Numbered from the stretch's first letter, positions 33,756 to 43,184 are shown. The stretch: 64,000 nucleotides of DNA from Neobacillus sp. CF12 (GCF_030348765.1 NZ_JAUCEU010000007.1:62001-126000); one strand, 5' to 3'. The notes: a model not told the origin generated them from the letters alone. Numbers and translations are program-made.

Positions 33756-34541
33756 TTAATTCCCAGCCCCACGATATCTCTTTACTCCCGCATTCCACAA
33801 CAGAATCGCAATCCCAAAGAAAAGGATTCCCATGACAGGTGTGAAAAAGGCGTAGCCATACCATTCTTCTCGATTTAAAAAATAGGAAGCTGGATACACA
33901 CCGACGAAGGCGAAAGGTAAAATCCACGTTAACACAAATTGAATTACCTTGTTGTATATGTTAATGGGGTAGCGGCCGTAGTTGCTGATATTATACATCA
34001 TGGGCATTATGTCGGTACGGCTGTCTGACCAGAATCCAATCGTTGCAATTGAAATAAAAATCCCTGCATAAATAAAAGCCCCGCCAATCACCAAGACGAT
34101 AAAAATCAAAACATCGTACCAAGCAAAGGTTAAGCCTAAATTCATAATGGCATAACCCATAACCAATAAGCCGGTAATCGCACCGAATAAAGATTCAAGT
34201 TCAATTCGTTCCAATATTATTTGAAAAAGACTATGAACCGGACGAGTCAAGATACGATCCATTTCTCCTTTGACAATATAGCGTTCATTAAAGTCCCAAA
34301 TGTTAAAAAAGGAAGAAAATAGTGCATAAGGAACCAGGAAAAATCCATAAATAAAAATGATTTCATCTTGGTTCCAGCCGCCTAAAAAGGCTGTATGGCG
34401 GAATACGATTACGATGAAAATTAGGTTAACACCTTGAAATAATAGATCAGAAAGGATTTCAATAATCGTATCGACACGATAAGTAAGCCTTGTTTTTAAA
34501 TATTGAGAGGCATATTGAAAGAACAATGATAGATAAAACAT
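33756..34541 (-). CDS. ABC-2 type permease, second subunit
   Basis: The 261-residue membrane protein has six predicted helices (for example ILSDLLFQGVNLIFIVIVF, LIFIVLVIGGAFIYAGIFI, WILPFAFVGVYPASYFLN) and the ABC-2 style conserved piece near GEMDRILTRPVHSLFQ, where the coupling region contacts the ATPase. It is the third gene of a reverse-strand operon and starts 3 bases after the preceding stop with AAGGGGG upstream. Such two-permease ABC-2 (DUF990-like) exporters are linked to viologen-type or drug export in other bacteria. Its 3' end is duplicated at 31107-31340. Confidence 0.85.
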   Translation of the reverse strand: MFYLSLFFQYASQYLKTRLTYRVDTIIEILSDLLFQGVNLIFIVIVFRHTAFLGGWNQDEIIFIYGFFLVPYALFSSFFNIWDFNERYIVKGEMDRILTRPVHSLFQIILERIELESLFGAITGLLVMGYAIMNLGLTFAWYDVLIFIVLVIGGAFIYAGIFISIATIGFWSDSRTDIMPMMYNISNYGRYPINIYNKVIQFVLTWILPFAFVGVYPASYFLNREEWYGYAFFTPVMGILFFGIAILLWNAGVKRYRGAGN

Positions 34542-34544
34542 TGG

Positions 34545-35336
34545 TCAGCCCCCTTGTACAATTAAGTGTTTTTTTGCCAGCGACCATAAAAGACGAATTG
34601 GGATAAGTAAAATGACAACCCAGAATACCTGTGAAAGCAAAGCGTTATAGATTTCCTGGCCAACAAAGCCTTCTGTAAAAATCATACTTGGAACATAACT
34701 GATCGCTTGAAATGGCAAATAGGACATCACATCTTGAGCCCAACCTGGATAAAATGAAATCGGGAGAAGTAAGCCTGAGAATAAATCGATCACAACCCGT
34801 TTTGCTCGAATCAACCCAGAGTTGTTGAATAAAAAGAACGTCATAATTCCTGTTAATAGGTTGATATGTGTATTTACGATAAAACTAAAAATAAGTGAGA
34901 TAAAGAAAAATAACCACGTAGTCAAACTAGCATCGAAGCGGACAGGAAATATTAATGCGACAATAATCATACCCGGGACAGAGAAAAACAATAAGCGAAA
35001 GACGCCTTCTCCTAGTGCCTGCATGGTTTTCATCCCTAAATAGTTATAGGGGCGAATCATTTCAATCGCAACTTTGCCGTCTTTGATTTCAGCAGCGATT
35101 TCACGGTCAATATTGTTATAATAAAACGCTCTTGCCATCCAAGCCACTGCCACATAGGTAGTCATTTGAGCGACGGACAATCCTTGAATTTCTTCTTTTC
35201 CGCCATAAATCGCTGACCATAAAAAATAGTAGGCTCCAATATTGATACTATAAATCAAAATCCCACTATAATAGTTTGTCCGGTAGGCGAGCATCATTAA
35301 AAAGCGAACTCGAATCATTTCGATATACATACTCAT
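34545..35336 (-). CDS. ABC-2 type permease, first subunit
   Basis: The 263-residue protein has six predicted membrane helices (including YSINIGAYYFLWSAIYGG, LLFFSVPGMIIVALIFPV, WLFFFISLIFSFIVNTHI) and a central EIAAEIKDGKVAIEMIRPYNYLG loop equivalent to the coupling region of its partner. Its ATG overlaps the ATPase stop codon (ATGA at 35336-35333), so the two are translationally coupled. Forms a heterodimeric channel with the next subunit. Confidence 0.85.
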   Translation of the reverse strand: MSMYIEMIRVRFLMMLAYRTNYYSGILIYSINIGAYYFLWSAIYGGKEEIQGLSVAQMTTYVAVAWMARAFYYNNIDREIAAEIKDGKVAIEMIRPYNYLGMKTMQALGEGVFRLLFFSVPGMIIVALIFPVRFDASLTTWLFFFISLIFSFIVNTHINLLTGIMTFFLFNNSGLIRAKRVVIDLFSGLLLPISFYPGWAQDVMSYLPFQAISYVPSMIFTEGFVGQEIYNALLSQVFWVVILLIPIRLLWSLAKKHLIVQGG

Positions 35337-36331
35337 GTGAGGGCCATACCTTCTTCGTAAATCTTCCGGACAATCTCTTCCGTCGAAACCTCATTGATTC
35401 GAACATTTTTAATCGGATTCTTTTGCACGACATCACTTATCAATCGAGAGACCATTTGTTCATCCCCATTAATATATCCGAGCCAAGTGGTAGCGTCCTT
35501 TTGTTCCCATTGTATATTTTCGACACGAGGCAGGGAGCTGCGGGGGACTTCTGACAAAAATTCAAATTCAATTTGTTTTCCTTCCACTGCATGTTCTTGA
35601 AGCTGGTTCAGCTTGCCGTCATAAATAATTTTTCCTTCATCTAACAACACCACTCGACCACAAAGGGCTTCAATATCCGTTAAGTCATGTGTTGTCAAGA
35701 GTATGGTTGTTTTATATTGCTCGTTAATTTCCTGAAGAAACTTACGGATTTTTAACTTGACCAGTACATCTAGTCCAATCGTTGGCTCGTCCAAAAAGAG
35801 GAGCGAAGGATTGTGTACGAGAGCGGCGGCTAATTCGCAGCGCATCCGTTGTCCAAGGGACAGCTTACGTACGGGTTTATCTAGTAAAGGGCCGATTTCT
35901 AACGTTTCGATCACATGCCCCATATGACGGTTATAGTCTTCATCCGAAACACGGTATACTTTTTTTAATAACCGGAAAGATTCTTGAACAGCAATATCCC
36001 ACCATAGCTGTGATCGCTGGCCGAAGACCACTCCAATGGTTCGGACGAATTCTTCACGCTGTTTATGGGGATTCATTCCATTAACGATAATGGAACCGGA
36101 TGTGGGCGTCAAAATACCGGTTAACATTTTGATCGTCGTTGATTTACCAGCACCATTCTCTCCAATATAGCCAACCATTTCCCCTTGTTTAACCGTTAAG
36201 GAAATATTATCGACGGCCGCATGGACTTTATAATTTCTCGTAAATAAATCTCGAAAAGCTCCAGCCAAACCAGGCCGGCTTGTATAGGAATTAAATTCTT
36301 TCCGTAAATTTTGAACCTCAATGACATTCAT
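35333..36331 (-). CDS. ABC transporter ATP-binding protein of a two-permease exporter
   Basis: The 332-residue ATPase has Walker A (GENGAGKST near residue 60), the signature LSLGQRMRCE near 155 and Walker B LLFLDEPTIGLDV near 178, with an H-loop in TTHDLTD. An N-terminal extension (FNSYTSRPGLAGAFRDLF) and a C-terminal tail of about 80 residues are typical of ATPases paired with ABC-2/DUF990 permeases. AGGAGG lies 7 bases before ATG 36331. First gene of the operon; no regulator adjoins it. Confidence 0.9.
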   Translation of the reverse strand: MNVIEVQNLRKEFNSYTSRPGLAGAFRDLFTRNYKVHAAVDNISLTVKQGEMVGYIGENGAGKSTTIKMLTGILTPTSGSIIVNGMNPHKQREEFVRTIGVVFGQRSQLWWDIAVQESFRLLKKVYRVSDEDYNRHMGHVIETLEIGPLLDKPVRKLSLGQRMRCELAAALVHNPSLLFLDEPTIGLDVLVKLKIRKFLQEINEQYKTTILLTTHDLTDIEALCGRVVLLDEGKIIYDGKLNQLQEHAVEGKQIEFEFLSEVPRSSLPRVENIQWEQKDATTWLGYINGDEQMVSRLISDVVQKNPIKNVRINEVSTEEIVRKIYEEGMALT

Positions 36332-36526
36332 TTCGTTTCCTCCTAGGAGTATAAAAAGAAAAACATACTATTGAATTCGGTCTTACCAATCTTAAATAAT
36401 AACCTTAGGTAGTTTTTCATGCAAGTAAGGTGCACTTTCCTTCAGGTACTAATTATTATTTGCAAAAATTATTACGCTTAGCATTAAACAGCCATAAAGC
36501 GTAGCTCTATAAATAAAGAAAAATAA

Positions 36527-36566
36527 AAAACTTCCGGCCAGAATTTTGACCGGAAGCTTTTTATCT
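36527..36566. terminator. Bidirectional-looking terminator
   Basis: AAAAAACTTCCGG pairs with CCGGAAGCTTTTT around a 13-base loop. It follows the xylanase gene on the reverse strand; the upstream 170 bases belong to the ABC operon leader. Confidence 0.85.
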
Positions 36567-36582
36567 TTTTTAAGTACATCGA

Positions 36583-37815
36583 TTAGATAGTGATCTGTAC
36601 TGTTTCAGCATTTTTATCTACGTTAAAGCTGATTTTCGTATCTCCACAAACAAGATCATAATCACCAAGGAATCCTTGAAATGTAATGATTCCGTTGTCA
36701 TCAGTCTTACATTTCACATTTGTAGACCAGTCACTTTTAATCAATTTCTTTAATACTTCATAAGAAGGTTTTGGGCTATTATCTATTCTGACAAATCCAG
36801 CAGGAGCACCCAGCCATGCACCATCATCACTGAAGGACCAGGTTGTAATGGCTTCTACTTGAGGATGTTTAAACAAAATCGAATACATTTCTTCTACTTC
36901 TTTTGCCTGACGTTCTTCAAACTCTGGTGTAGACGCCCATTCAGGTATCTGATAATCATTCAGGTCTTCAATTTCAGGTGGCATAAGATGACCAGAAGTC
37001 AATGTGTTTTCCGTAAAGTGAAGTGGAAGACCAAAGTGGGAGAAACGGTCTAATACTTCTTCTAATTTCTCACGCCCCCAATATCCCTGATGTTGATGGG
37101 ATTGAATACCAATCGCATCAATGGAAATGCCAGCATGTAAACAGCCATCAATTAAGATTTCATAGTTAATGGAAGTATTAAAGTCATTTAATAATAGTGT
37201 TGCTCCAGGATTGAATTCACGTGTTTTGGCAAACATTTCTTTAATAATGCCAACACGGCTAAGATCTTTAGAGATTCTTGTGATACCATTGTCATACTTA
37301 TCAAAGATTGGCATGATCACCACTTCGTTGATCACATCCCATATATCGATTAATCCTTTGAAATCTGATACTTCACGTTCAATTCTAGCAAACTGTGCTT
37401 TCAGAATTTCTTCATTGCTCATATCTAGCAGCCATGGAGCTGTTACGGTGTGCCAGCAAAGAGGATGTCCTTTCACGGTTACATTTCTTTCTTTTAACCA
37501 CTGAGCAGCAACTTTTAGTTCGTTTGTCCGTGGTTTTCCTTTTTCAGGCTCGAACGTTCCCCAATAGAAAGGTAGTGTAGCAGAGTTAAATACATCTAAG
37601 AACTTTTCCAGCTTATTTTCCAAAAATGCAAGTCTGTCTGATGGTACATTTTTCTTTGCTACTTCGATTGCATCAAAAATACCGCAGCCAAATAAGAACT
37701 TATGGTTTGTCAGATTAATTGCTACTTCCTTTCCTGCAACTGGATATCCTGATGCATCAACAAGTTGGATGGTCTTGCTCGCCATACGGTGTGCAAATTC
37801 ATTGGTCTGTACCAT
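36583..37815 (-). CDS. Intracellular GH10 endo-1,4-beta-xylanase
   Basis: The 410-residue enzyme is a glycoside hydrolase family 10 protein: FLFGCGIFDAIE near the start of the barrel, KGHPLCWHTVTAPWL near residue 125, the acid/base Glu in WDVINEV near 163, IGIQSHQHQGYWG near 240, the nucleophile Glu in HFTENTL near 272 and ITTWSFSDDGAWLG near 330. A final 60-residue beta domain follows. No signal peptide precedes it, so it should act on imported xylo-oligosaccharides. ATG 37815 has GGAGG 7 bases upstream; the longer frame from 37932 is unsupported. A cre-like site lies about 50 bases upstream. Confidence 0.9.
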   Translation of the reverse strand: MVQTNEFAHRMASKTIQLVDASGYPVAGKEVAINLTNHKFLFGCGIFDAIEVAKKNVPSDRLAFLENKLEKFLDVFNSATLPFYWGTFEPEKGKPRTNELKVAAQWLKERNVTVKGHPLCWHTVTAPWLLDMSNEEILKAQFARIEREVSDFKGLIDIWDVINEVVIMPIFDKYDNGITRISKDLSRVGIIKEMFAKTREFNPGATLLLNDFNTSINYEILIDGCLHAGISIDAIGIQSHQHQGYWGREKLEEVLDRFSHFGLPLHFTENTLTSGHLMPPEIEDLNDYQIPEWASTPEFEERQAKEVEEMYSILFKHPQVEAITTWSFSDDGAWLGAPAGFVRIDNSPKPSYEVLKKLIKSDWSTNVKCKTDDNGIITFQGFLGDYDLVCGDTKISFNVDKNAETVQITI

Positions 37816-37860
37816 TATACTACCTCCATTTTCATAACCGTTTCTAACAGTTCTATTAAT

Positions 37861-37874
37861 AGAAAACGCTTTCG
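37861..37874. promoter_or_regulatory. cre-like CcpA site upstream of the xylanase gene
   Basis: AGAAAACGCTTTCG matches the cre palindrome TGAAAACGCTTTCA except at the two outer positions. Its location before a xylan-utilisation gene makes catabolite control plausible. Confidence 0.55.
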
Positions 37875-38113
37875 TGTTGCAACAAAATTTTACCAAACTT
37901 TGTATATTGGGTAAACTAACTAGTGTGTTCATCTATAGTTTTTAAAGTAAGTAGTTTAATTATTATGGTAGTTATAGAGAGGGTAGCTATCTAATTGTTT
38001 TGCGCTAATTCATTAAGGGGCTGTTGAGGACTATGGCTTTTATTCGTACAATTGCTATTTAAAAGTATAGGATTGTATGATATTATTTTAAAAAAACAGT
38101 AAAGGTTGTTTTT

Positions 38114-38635
38114 ATGAATTCACTAATTGCACCGACAGAATCAACGAAAACAAAAGTCATCGTCATAAATGCACTCTTCATCGCATTAACTCTTGTTGCC
38201 ACGATGTTCATTAACATAAGGCTCCCAATCATGGGGAACGGTGGATTAATCCATCTTGGTAACGTACCTCTTTTTATAGCAGCCTTTGTTTACGGCAAAA
38301 GAACAGGAGCAATTGCAGGTGCCTTCGGAATGGGTTTATTTGATCTTCTCTCTGGCTGGGCACTATGGGCACCATTTACATTTATCATTGTAGGGGCAAT
38401 GGGCTTCGTAGCCGGACTTATTTCCGAAAAAGTACCAGGGAAAAGGGTCTTTGTTAACACTCTGGCCGTTGTTGCTGCAGTAATCATTAAGGTTGTGGGC
38501 TATTATTTTACAGAAGTGCTCCTTTATGGTAACTGGATACAGCCATTCGGCTCCATCCCAGGAAACGTGATGCAGGTCGTAATCGCAGGTATAATAGTCG
38601 TACCACTTGTAAGTCGTTTAAAGAAAAGAATTTGA
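38114..38635 (+). CDS. ECF transporter S component
   Basis: The 173-residue membrane protein has five to six helices and the pattern of ECF substrate-binding subunits: VINALFIALTLVATMFINIRLP in helix 1, GGLIHLGNVPLFIAAFVYGKRTGAIAG near residues 43-69 and LFDLLSGWALWAPFTFIIVG near 76-95. The HLGN motif is common to S components of the HmpT/PF12822 type, whose vitamins include riboflavin, folate and others. No energising ATPase is nearby, as usual for group II ECF systems. I see no known riboswitch upstream, so the substrate stays open. AAAGG precedes ATG. Confidence 0.85.
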   Translation: MNSLIAPTESTKTKVIVINALFIALTLVATMFINIRLPIMGNGGLIHLGNVPLFIAAFVYGKRTGAIAGAFGMGLFDLLSGWALWAPFTFIIVGAMGFVAGLISEKVPGKRVFVNTLAVVAAVIIKVVGYYFTEVLLYGNWIQPFGSIPGNVMQVVIAGIIVVPLVSRLKKRI

Positions 38636-38705
38636 TTACTATAGGGATTTTGGTAAAGAACTGGTTTGACCTCGACCATCGCTATCGATAGAAAAAGGAT
38701 GAAGA

Positions 38706-38750
38706 CACTCACAATTATTGATTTATCAATAGGTGTGAGTGCTTTTTTTT
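38706..38750 (+). terminator. Terminator of the ECF S gene
   Basis: CACTCACA (38706-38713) with TGTGAGTG (38734-38741) and inner ATTGAT/ATCAAT pairing, followed by CTTTTTTTT. Confidence 0.9.
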
Positions 38751-38886
38751 GCAAAAAAATAGGTTAATGGCTATTACGAACCTCACCACAAAATTGACTT
38801 GCACGGTGTGGTTTTGTTTTGGGATAAAACCACCATTATTTACAACAATAGAAATAGTATGTTGTGAAATGGGTGTGTTTTGATAA

Positions 38887-40920
38887 ATGAGGAAAATATG
38901 GAGTATCTACACGACTGATTGGAAAAATATCTTCAGTGTTCCAACAGTGGCATTATTGGTGGTTGGACTTATGCTGCTTCCTTCTACTTATGCATGGTTT
39001 AACATCAAGTCTATGTGGGATCCATATGGCAATACTTCAGGCATCATCGTTGCCGTTGCCAATGAAGATGAAGGCGCTGTAGTTCGTTTAACCAAGCAGA
39101 AGATTAATGTTGGGGAAGATACGATAAAAAATCTAAAAAAGAATAAAAAGCTTGGCTGGGTGTTTGTCGACCAGAAAGAAGCCATTCGGGGCGTAAAACA
39201 TGGAGATTATTATGCCTATCTTATTATTCCAAAAGAATTTTCCAAGAAAATTACAAGTATTTTAGAAGAGAATCCAGAAAAACCGCAAATCATTTTTGGT
39301 GTAAATGAAAAAATTAATGCTGTTGCTCCTAAAATTGCTGCCACAGGTGCCACAGGTGTTACTACCCAAATTAGTGAAGCATTTATCAAAACAGTTGGAG
39401 ATGCGATTTTCTCGGCATTTTATAATGCTGGAGTTGAACTTGAAAAGGAATTACCATCCATTTTTTCTGTGGAAAACCAAATCTTTGAGCTTGAAAAGGC
39501 ACTCCCGCAAATTGAAGAAATGGGACGTAAAGCAATTGAATTAGAAGGAAAACTTCCCGAAATTCATGAGAAAGGACAACAAATAGTAGCTTTAGAACAG
39601 AGGATTCCTGAACTTGACCAGGTAGGAGCCAACATCCTAAAAGTAGAGGAAAGCCTGCCGCTTGTCATGGATGCGGGTGAACAAGTGTTAGCAATGCAGG
39701 AAAGGCTAAACGAACTTTCTAGAACCACTGCCATCATCAATGACGTAGTGACTCATATAACAGAAATAGAAACACAAATAAAACAAGCAATGGATAGTGT
39801 TAATGAGGTGAATCAATCAGGTACAACAACCAATCCGGAGCAGTTAACTGCATTATACAATGAATTAATGAACATTCACGATATCATCCAAAATACCCGA
39901 ACGGATTTACAACAAAAGGTAGATCAGGTTACTAGTGGTATAAACACTGCAGCAGATTTTGTGAAAGATGTATTACCCACGGTTGAACAAAAAATCCATA
40001 AAGCAGCAGATTTTGTTCGGAACGATTTACCTAAAGTGGAGTCCAATATTCGTGAAGCTGCCGATCTTATTCGCACTAAACTTCCAGCGGCAGAACAAAC
40101 GATACATAAGGCAGCTGACTTTGCCAGAAATGATTTGCCGGGATTTGAAGAAAAAGTAAGGAATGCAGCAGATCGACTCAGACAGTTTAAGCGCAGTGTC
40201 AATATCTATGATTTGATTGAATACTTAAAGCATGATCCCAATAAGGAAAGCAGTTTTTTAGCAAAACCGATTCTGTTAAACACAGAGCGGATTTTTCCAA
40301 TTCCGAATTACGGTTCAGCCATGACACCGTTTTATACCATGCTGGCACTTTGGGTAGGCGGTACACTTCTGGTGTCTTCACTACGAGTAGATGTCGAAAA
40401 CGCAGAAAGCCAATATAAGCACTACCAAATTTATTTTGGAAGATTATTAACGTTTCTGACTATTGGTATTCTGCAAGCGGTCATTGTATCAATAGGAGAT
40501 ATATATTTAATCCATGCGTATATCGCGGACAAACTATGGTTTGTGTTATTTTGTATTTTTATCAGCATTGTATTTACGATTATTATTTATACTCTATGTT
40601 CGGTGTTTGGCAATATAGGAAAGGGGTTATCCATTATATTATTGGTATTGCAAATTTCCAGTTCAGGTGCAACCTTTCCGGTAAGTTTAACGCCATCCTT
40701 TTTTCAAACTTTGCACCCGTTCGTGCCATTTACTTATGCGGTCAGCCTACTGCGTGAAACGGTAGGTGGACTGATTAAGTCGATCGTGATAAGAGACACC
40801 CTTTATCTGCTAATTTTTGTTGGCATTAGCTTCCTATTGGCACTAGCTTTAAAACGGACTTTGGGTGCGTGGATTCACCGTACAGCAGAAAGGGCGAAAT
40901 CAACCAAAATAGTCCCATAA
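38887..40920 (+). CDS. YhgE/Pip-family membrane protein with internal coiled repeats
   Basis: The 677-residue protein has the YhgE/Pip layout: an N-terminal membrane helix (PTVALLVVGLMLLPSTYAWFN), an external region of about 450 residues, and a C-terminal block of five helices (from FYTMLALWVGGTLLVSSLRV) of the ABC-2 type. The external part contains two repeat arrays. Residues about 196-280 repeat ELEKALPQIEEMGRKAI-like units; residues about 354-435 repeat AADFVRNDLPKVESNIR-like units. Such repeats form long helical rods. Relatives include phage-infection protein and EsaA-like components of type VII secretion. No type VII genes lie nearby. Function here is unknown. Confidence 0.85.
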   Translation: MRKIWSIYTTDWKNIFSVPTVALLVVGLMLLPSTYAWFNIKSMWDPYGNTSGIIVAVANEDEGAVVRLTKQKINVGEDTIKNLKKNKKLGWVFVDQKEAIRGVKHGDYYAYLIIPKEFSKKITSILEENPEKPQIIFGVNEKINAVAPKIAATGATGVTTQISEAFIKTVGDAIFSAFYNAGVELEKELPSIFSVENQIFELEKALPQIEEMGRKAIELEGKLPEIHEKGQQIVALEQRIPELDQVGANILKVEESLPLVMDAGEQVLAMQERLNELSRTTAIINDVVTHITEIETQIKQAMDSVNEVNQSGTTTNPEQLTALYNELMNIHDIIQNTRTDLQQKVDQVTSGINTAADFVKDVLPTVEQKIHKAADFVRNDLPKVESNIREAADLIRTKLPAAEQTIHKAADFARNDLPGFEEKVRNAADRLRQFKRSVNIYDLIEYLKHDPNKESSFLAKPILLNTERIFPIPNYGSAMTPFYTMLALWVGGTLLVSSLRVDVENAESQYKHYQIYFGRLLTFLTIGILQAVIVSIGDIYLIHAYIADKLWFVLFCIFISIVFTIIIYTLCSVFGNIGKGLSIILLVLQISSSGATFPVSLTPSFFQTLHPFVPFTYAVSLLRETVGGLIKSIVIRDTLYLLIFVGISFLLALALKRTLGAWIHRTAERAKSTKIVP

Positions 40921-40938
40921 AAATTATTATTAATTTAA

Positions 40939-40977
40939 ACAAAGTCTTTGGCCCACCGGGTCAGAGACTTTGTTTGT
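40939..40977 (+). terminator. Terminator of the YhgE/Pip gene
   Basis: ACAAAGTCT (40939-40947) pairs with AGACTTTGT (40965-40973), then TTGTGG. Confidence 0.8.
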
Positions 40978-41037
40978 GGATTAAAGGAAACCTCTAATTA
41001 TTAATTGATTGTCTAATACTGTGAATTCGATTTACTA

Positions 41038-41586
41038 TCATAATGAAGATTCATCAGGATTTATTATTGCTAAAACCTGATGGTCCTCCCATTTTCCATT
41101 GATTTTAACATTACTCTTTGAAATCCCTTCTTTTTCAAAACCTGCCTTTTCTAAAACTCGAATGGAACCAATGTTATGTGGCATAACTCCAGCTTCTATT
41201 CTATGTAATTTAAGAGTTGTAAAGGCATATTCTACAACTAACTTTACGGCCTCTGTCGCATATCCCTTACCATTATGGTCCTTGCTTAAACTGTAACCAA
41301 CAATTGCACTCTGTAAAGGACCACGCAAAATACGAAAAAGCCCAATTGTTCCAATAAGCTCGTCGTTATCTCTTTTAAAAATCCCAAAATTGTATTCACT
41401 ATCATTTTTTGCTTTTTCTATTTTTTCATTAAATAAGTCTCCTTGAAATTCTATTGTGTAATATTCTGGAGAGCGTTTCATTGTATAAGTTTGAAAAAAA
41501 TCTTGATTGTTTTTTTCAAACTGAAGAAAATCATGAACGTCATCTAATGAAAGTAATCGTATATATATATTTCCGTCTTTTCTCAT
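41038..41586 (-). CDS. RimJ/RimL-type GNAT acetyltransferase
   Basis: The 182-residue protein carries the RimJ/RimL pattern: IYIRLLSLDDVHDFLQFEK at the start, FGIFKRDNDELIGTIGLFRI near residues 65-85, VGYSLSKDHNGKGYATEAVKLVVEYAF near 95-120 with the acetyl-CoA loop, and KLHRIEAGVMPHNIGSIRVLEKAGFEKEG. Members acetylate protein N-termini or small molecules; the target is unknown. It is followed upstream by another GNAT gene on the same strand, 25 bases away, so the two probably form an operon. Confidence 0.88.
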   Translation of the reverse strand: MRKDGNIYIRLLSLDDVHDFLQFEKNNQDFFQTYTMKRSPEYYTIEFQGDLFNEKIEKAKNDSEYNFGIFKRDNDELIGTIGLFRILRGPLQSAIVGYSLSKDHNGKGYATEAVKLVVEYAFTTLKLHRIEAGVMPHNIGSIRVLEKAGFEKEGISKSNVKINGKWEDHQVLAIINPDESSL

Positions 41587-41611
41587 ACTTCTTCACACGA
41601 CCTTTTTTACA

Positions 41612-42052
41612 TTATTTCATAGATAATTCTTTTCGCATGATAATATGTGGGATTCCATCTTCCATAAATACATCTGATGAAGTCTGATATCCAAGTTTTA
41701 AATAGAAACCTTCTGCCTGCGTTTGTCCGTGTAATTTAACCTGGGAAACTCCCTGTTCTTCAGCGATTTCCTCTAACTCTTGGATAATGATTTTTCCAAG
41801 ACCAAATTTACGGTAAGGTTCCAGGATGCAGATTCGTTCCAATTTGCCTACGTCATCAACGAACCGAATCCTTCCAGTACCAACTGGTTGATCTTTATAA
41901 TGAACTAATATGTGTTCGCAAAGTCCATTTAGTTTGTCAAATTGATCAAATTCGTCTTCTAGTGGTACGCCTTGTTCCTTCACAAAAACTTCTTTTCTAA
42001 TTTGAAATGCTGTCGATAATTCCTCATAAGTGGATATTCTTGTTACTTTCAT
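41612..42052 (-). CDS. GNAT acetyltransferase, ElaA/YjcF-like
   Basis: The 146-residue protein begins with TYEELSTAFQIRKEVFVKEQGVPLEDEFDQFD, a hallmark of the YjcF/ElaA subgroup, followed by GTGRIRFVDDVGKLERICILEPYRKFGLGKIIIQELEEIA with the acetyl-CoA loop and a closing QVKLHGQTQAEGFYLKLGYQ. It is divergent from the MarR gene with the palindromes at 42101-42167 between them, so both may be under MarR control. AAGGACGG precedes ATG 42052. Confidence 0.88.
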   Translation of the reverse strand: MKVTRISTYEELSTAFQIRKEVFVKEQGVPLEDEFDQFDKLNGLCEHILVHYKDQPVGTGRIRFVDDVGKLERICILEPYRKFGLGKIIIQELEEIAEEQGVSQVKLHGQTQAEGFYLKLGYQTSSDVFMEDGIPHIIMRKELSMK

Positions 42053-42100
42053 TTTTTTCCGTCCTTTTTGATAAATTTGTCCAGACTTAAAACATAAAAA

Positions 42101-42167
42101 TTTGTTGCAAATGCAATATAATTAGTATAAATTAAATTTATATCAATTTTATAGTAAATGCAACAAA
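42101..42167. promoter_or_regulatory. MarR-type operator arms between divergent genes
   Basis: TTTGTTGCA (42101-42109) and TGCAACAAA (42159-42167) form perfect 9-base inverted arms around the AT-rich promoter region. The left arm overlaps a second palindrome, TTGCAAATGCAA (42105-42116). The arrangement suits autorepression by the adjoining MarR protein and repression of the divergent GNAT genes. Confidence 0.6.
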
Positions 42168-42190
42168 AAATGTGGGTTAAGGAGCTAATC

Positions 42191-42643
42191 ATGCAGGAAA
42201 TTCTTCGCGAAATTGGAATGATAGCTAGGGCATTAGATTCAATAAGTAATATTGAATTTAAAGAATATGACCTTACAAAAGGCCAGTATTTGTATTTGGT
42301 GCGATTATGTGAAAACCCTGGGATCATACAGGAAAAGTTAGCTGAAATGATAAAAGTAGATCGAACAACTGCAGCTCGTGCGATCAAAAAACTTGAAATG
42401 AATGGCTTTATTGAAAAGAAAGAAGATAAACATAACAAAAAAATTAAAAAGCTCTTTCCAACAGAGAAAGGGAAAAAAGTATATTCATTTATAAAAAGAG
42501 AAAATGATTATTCCAATCTTGTTGCATTAGAGGGGTTTTCTGAAAGAGAAGTAGAATCCATTTTCAATCTTCTTCAAAGGGTGAGGAAAAATATAGAAAA
42601 AGACTGGGAATATGTTAAAAAGGGAAACAAGAGAAATTATTGA
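42191..42643 (+). CDS. MarR-family regulator
   Basis: The 150-residue regulator has the MarR winged helix: LTKGQYLYLVRLCENPGIIQEKLAEMIKVDRTTAARAIKKLEMNGFIEKKED near residues 38-90, then the wing KKIKKLFPTEKGKKVYSFI and C-terminal dimer helices. AAGGAG stands 6 bases before ATG 42191; the frame is open from 42158. A GNAT gene follows after 22 bases and another GNAT pair diverges, so the MarR protein probably controls a set of acetyltransferases, possibly for antibiotic or metabolite modification. Confidence 0.88.
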   Translation: MQEILREIGMIARALDSISNIEFKEYDLTKGQYLYLVRLCENPGIIQEKLAEMIKVDRTTAARAIKKLEMNGFIEKKEDKHNKKIKKLFPTEKGKKVYSFIKRENDYSNLVALEGFSEREVESIFNLLQRVRKNIEKDWEYVKKGNKRNY

Positions 42644-42656
42644 GATAAAGGAGTGA

Positions 42657-43184
<528 letters not shown>

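Noticed and set aside
37930..38113. Leader of the ECF S component, examined for vitamin riboswitches
   Set aside because: No TPP, FMN, preQ1 or folate consensus elements recognised.
38764..38825. AACC-CACC hairpin before the YhgE/Pip gene, considered as a riboswitch
   Set aside because: Too small and without a known riboswitch core; likely a second terminator of the ECF gene.
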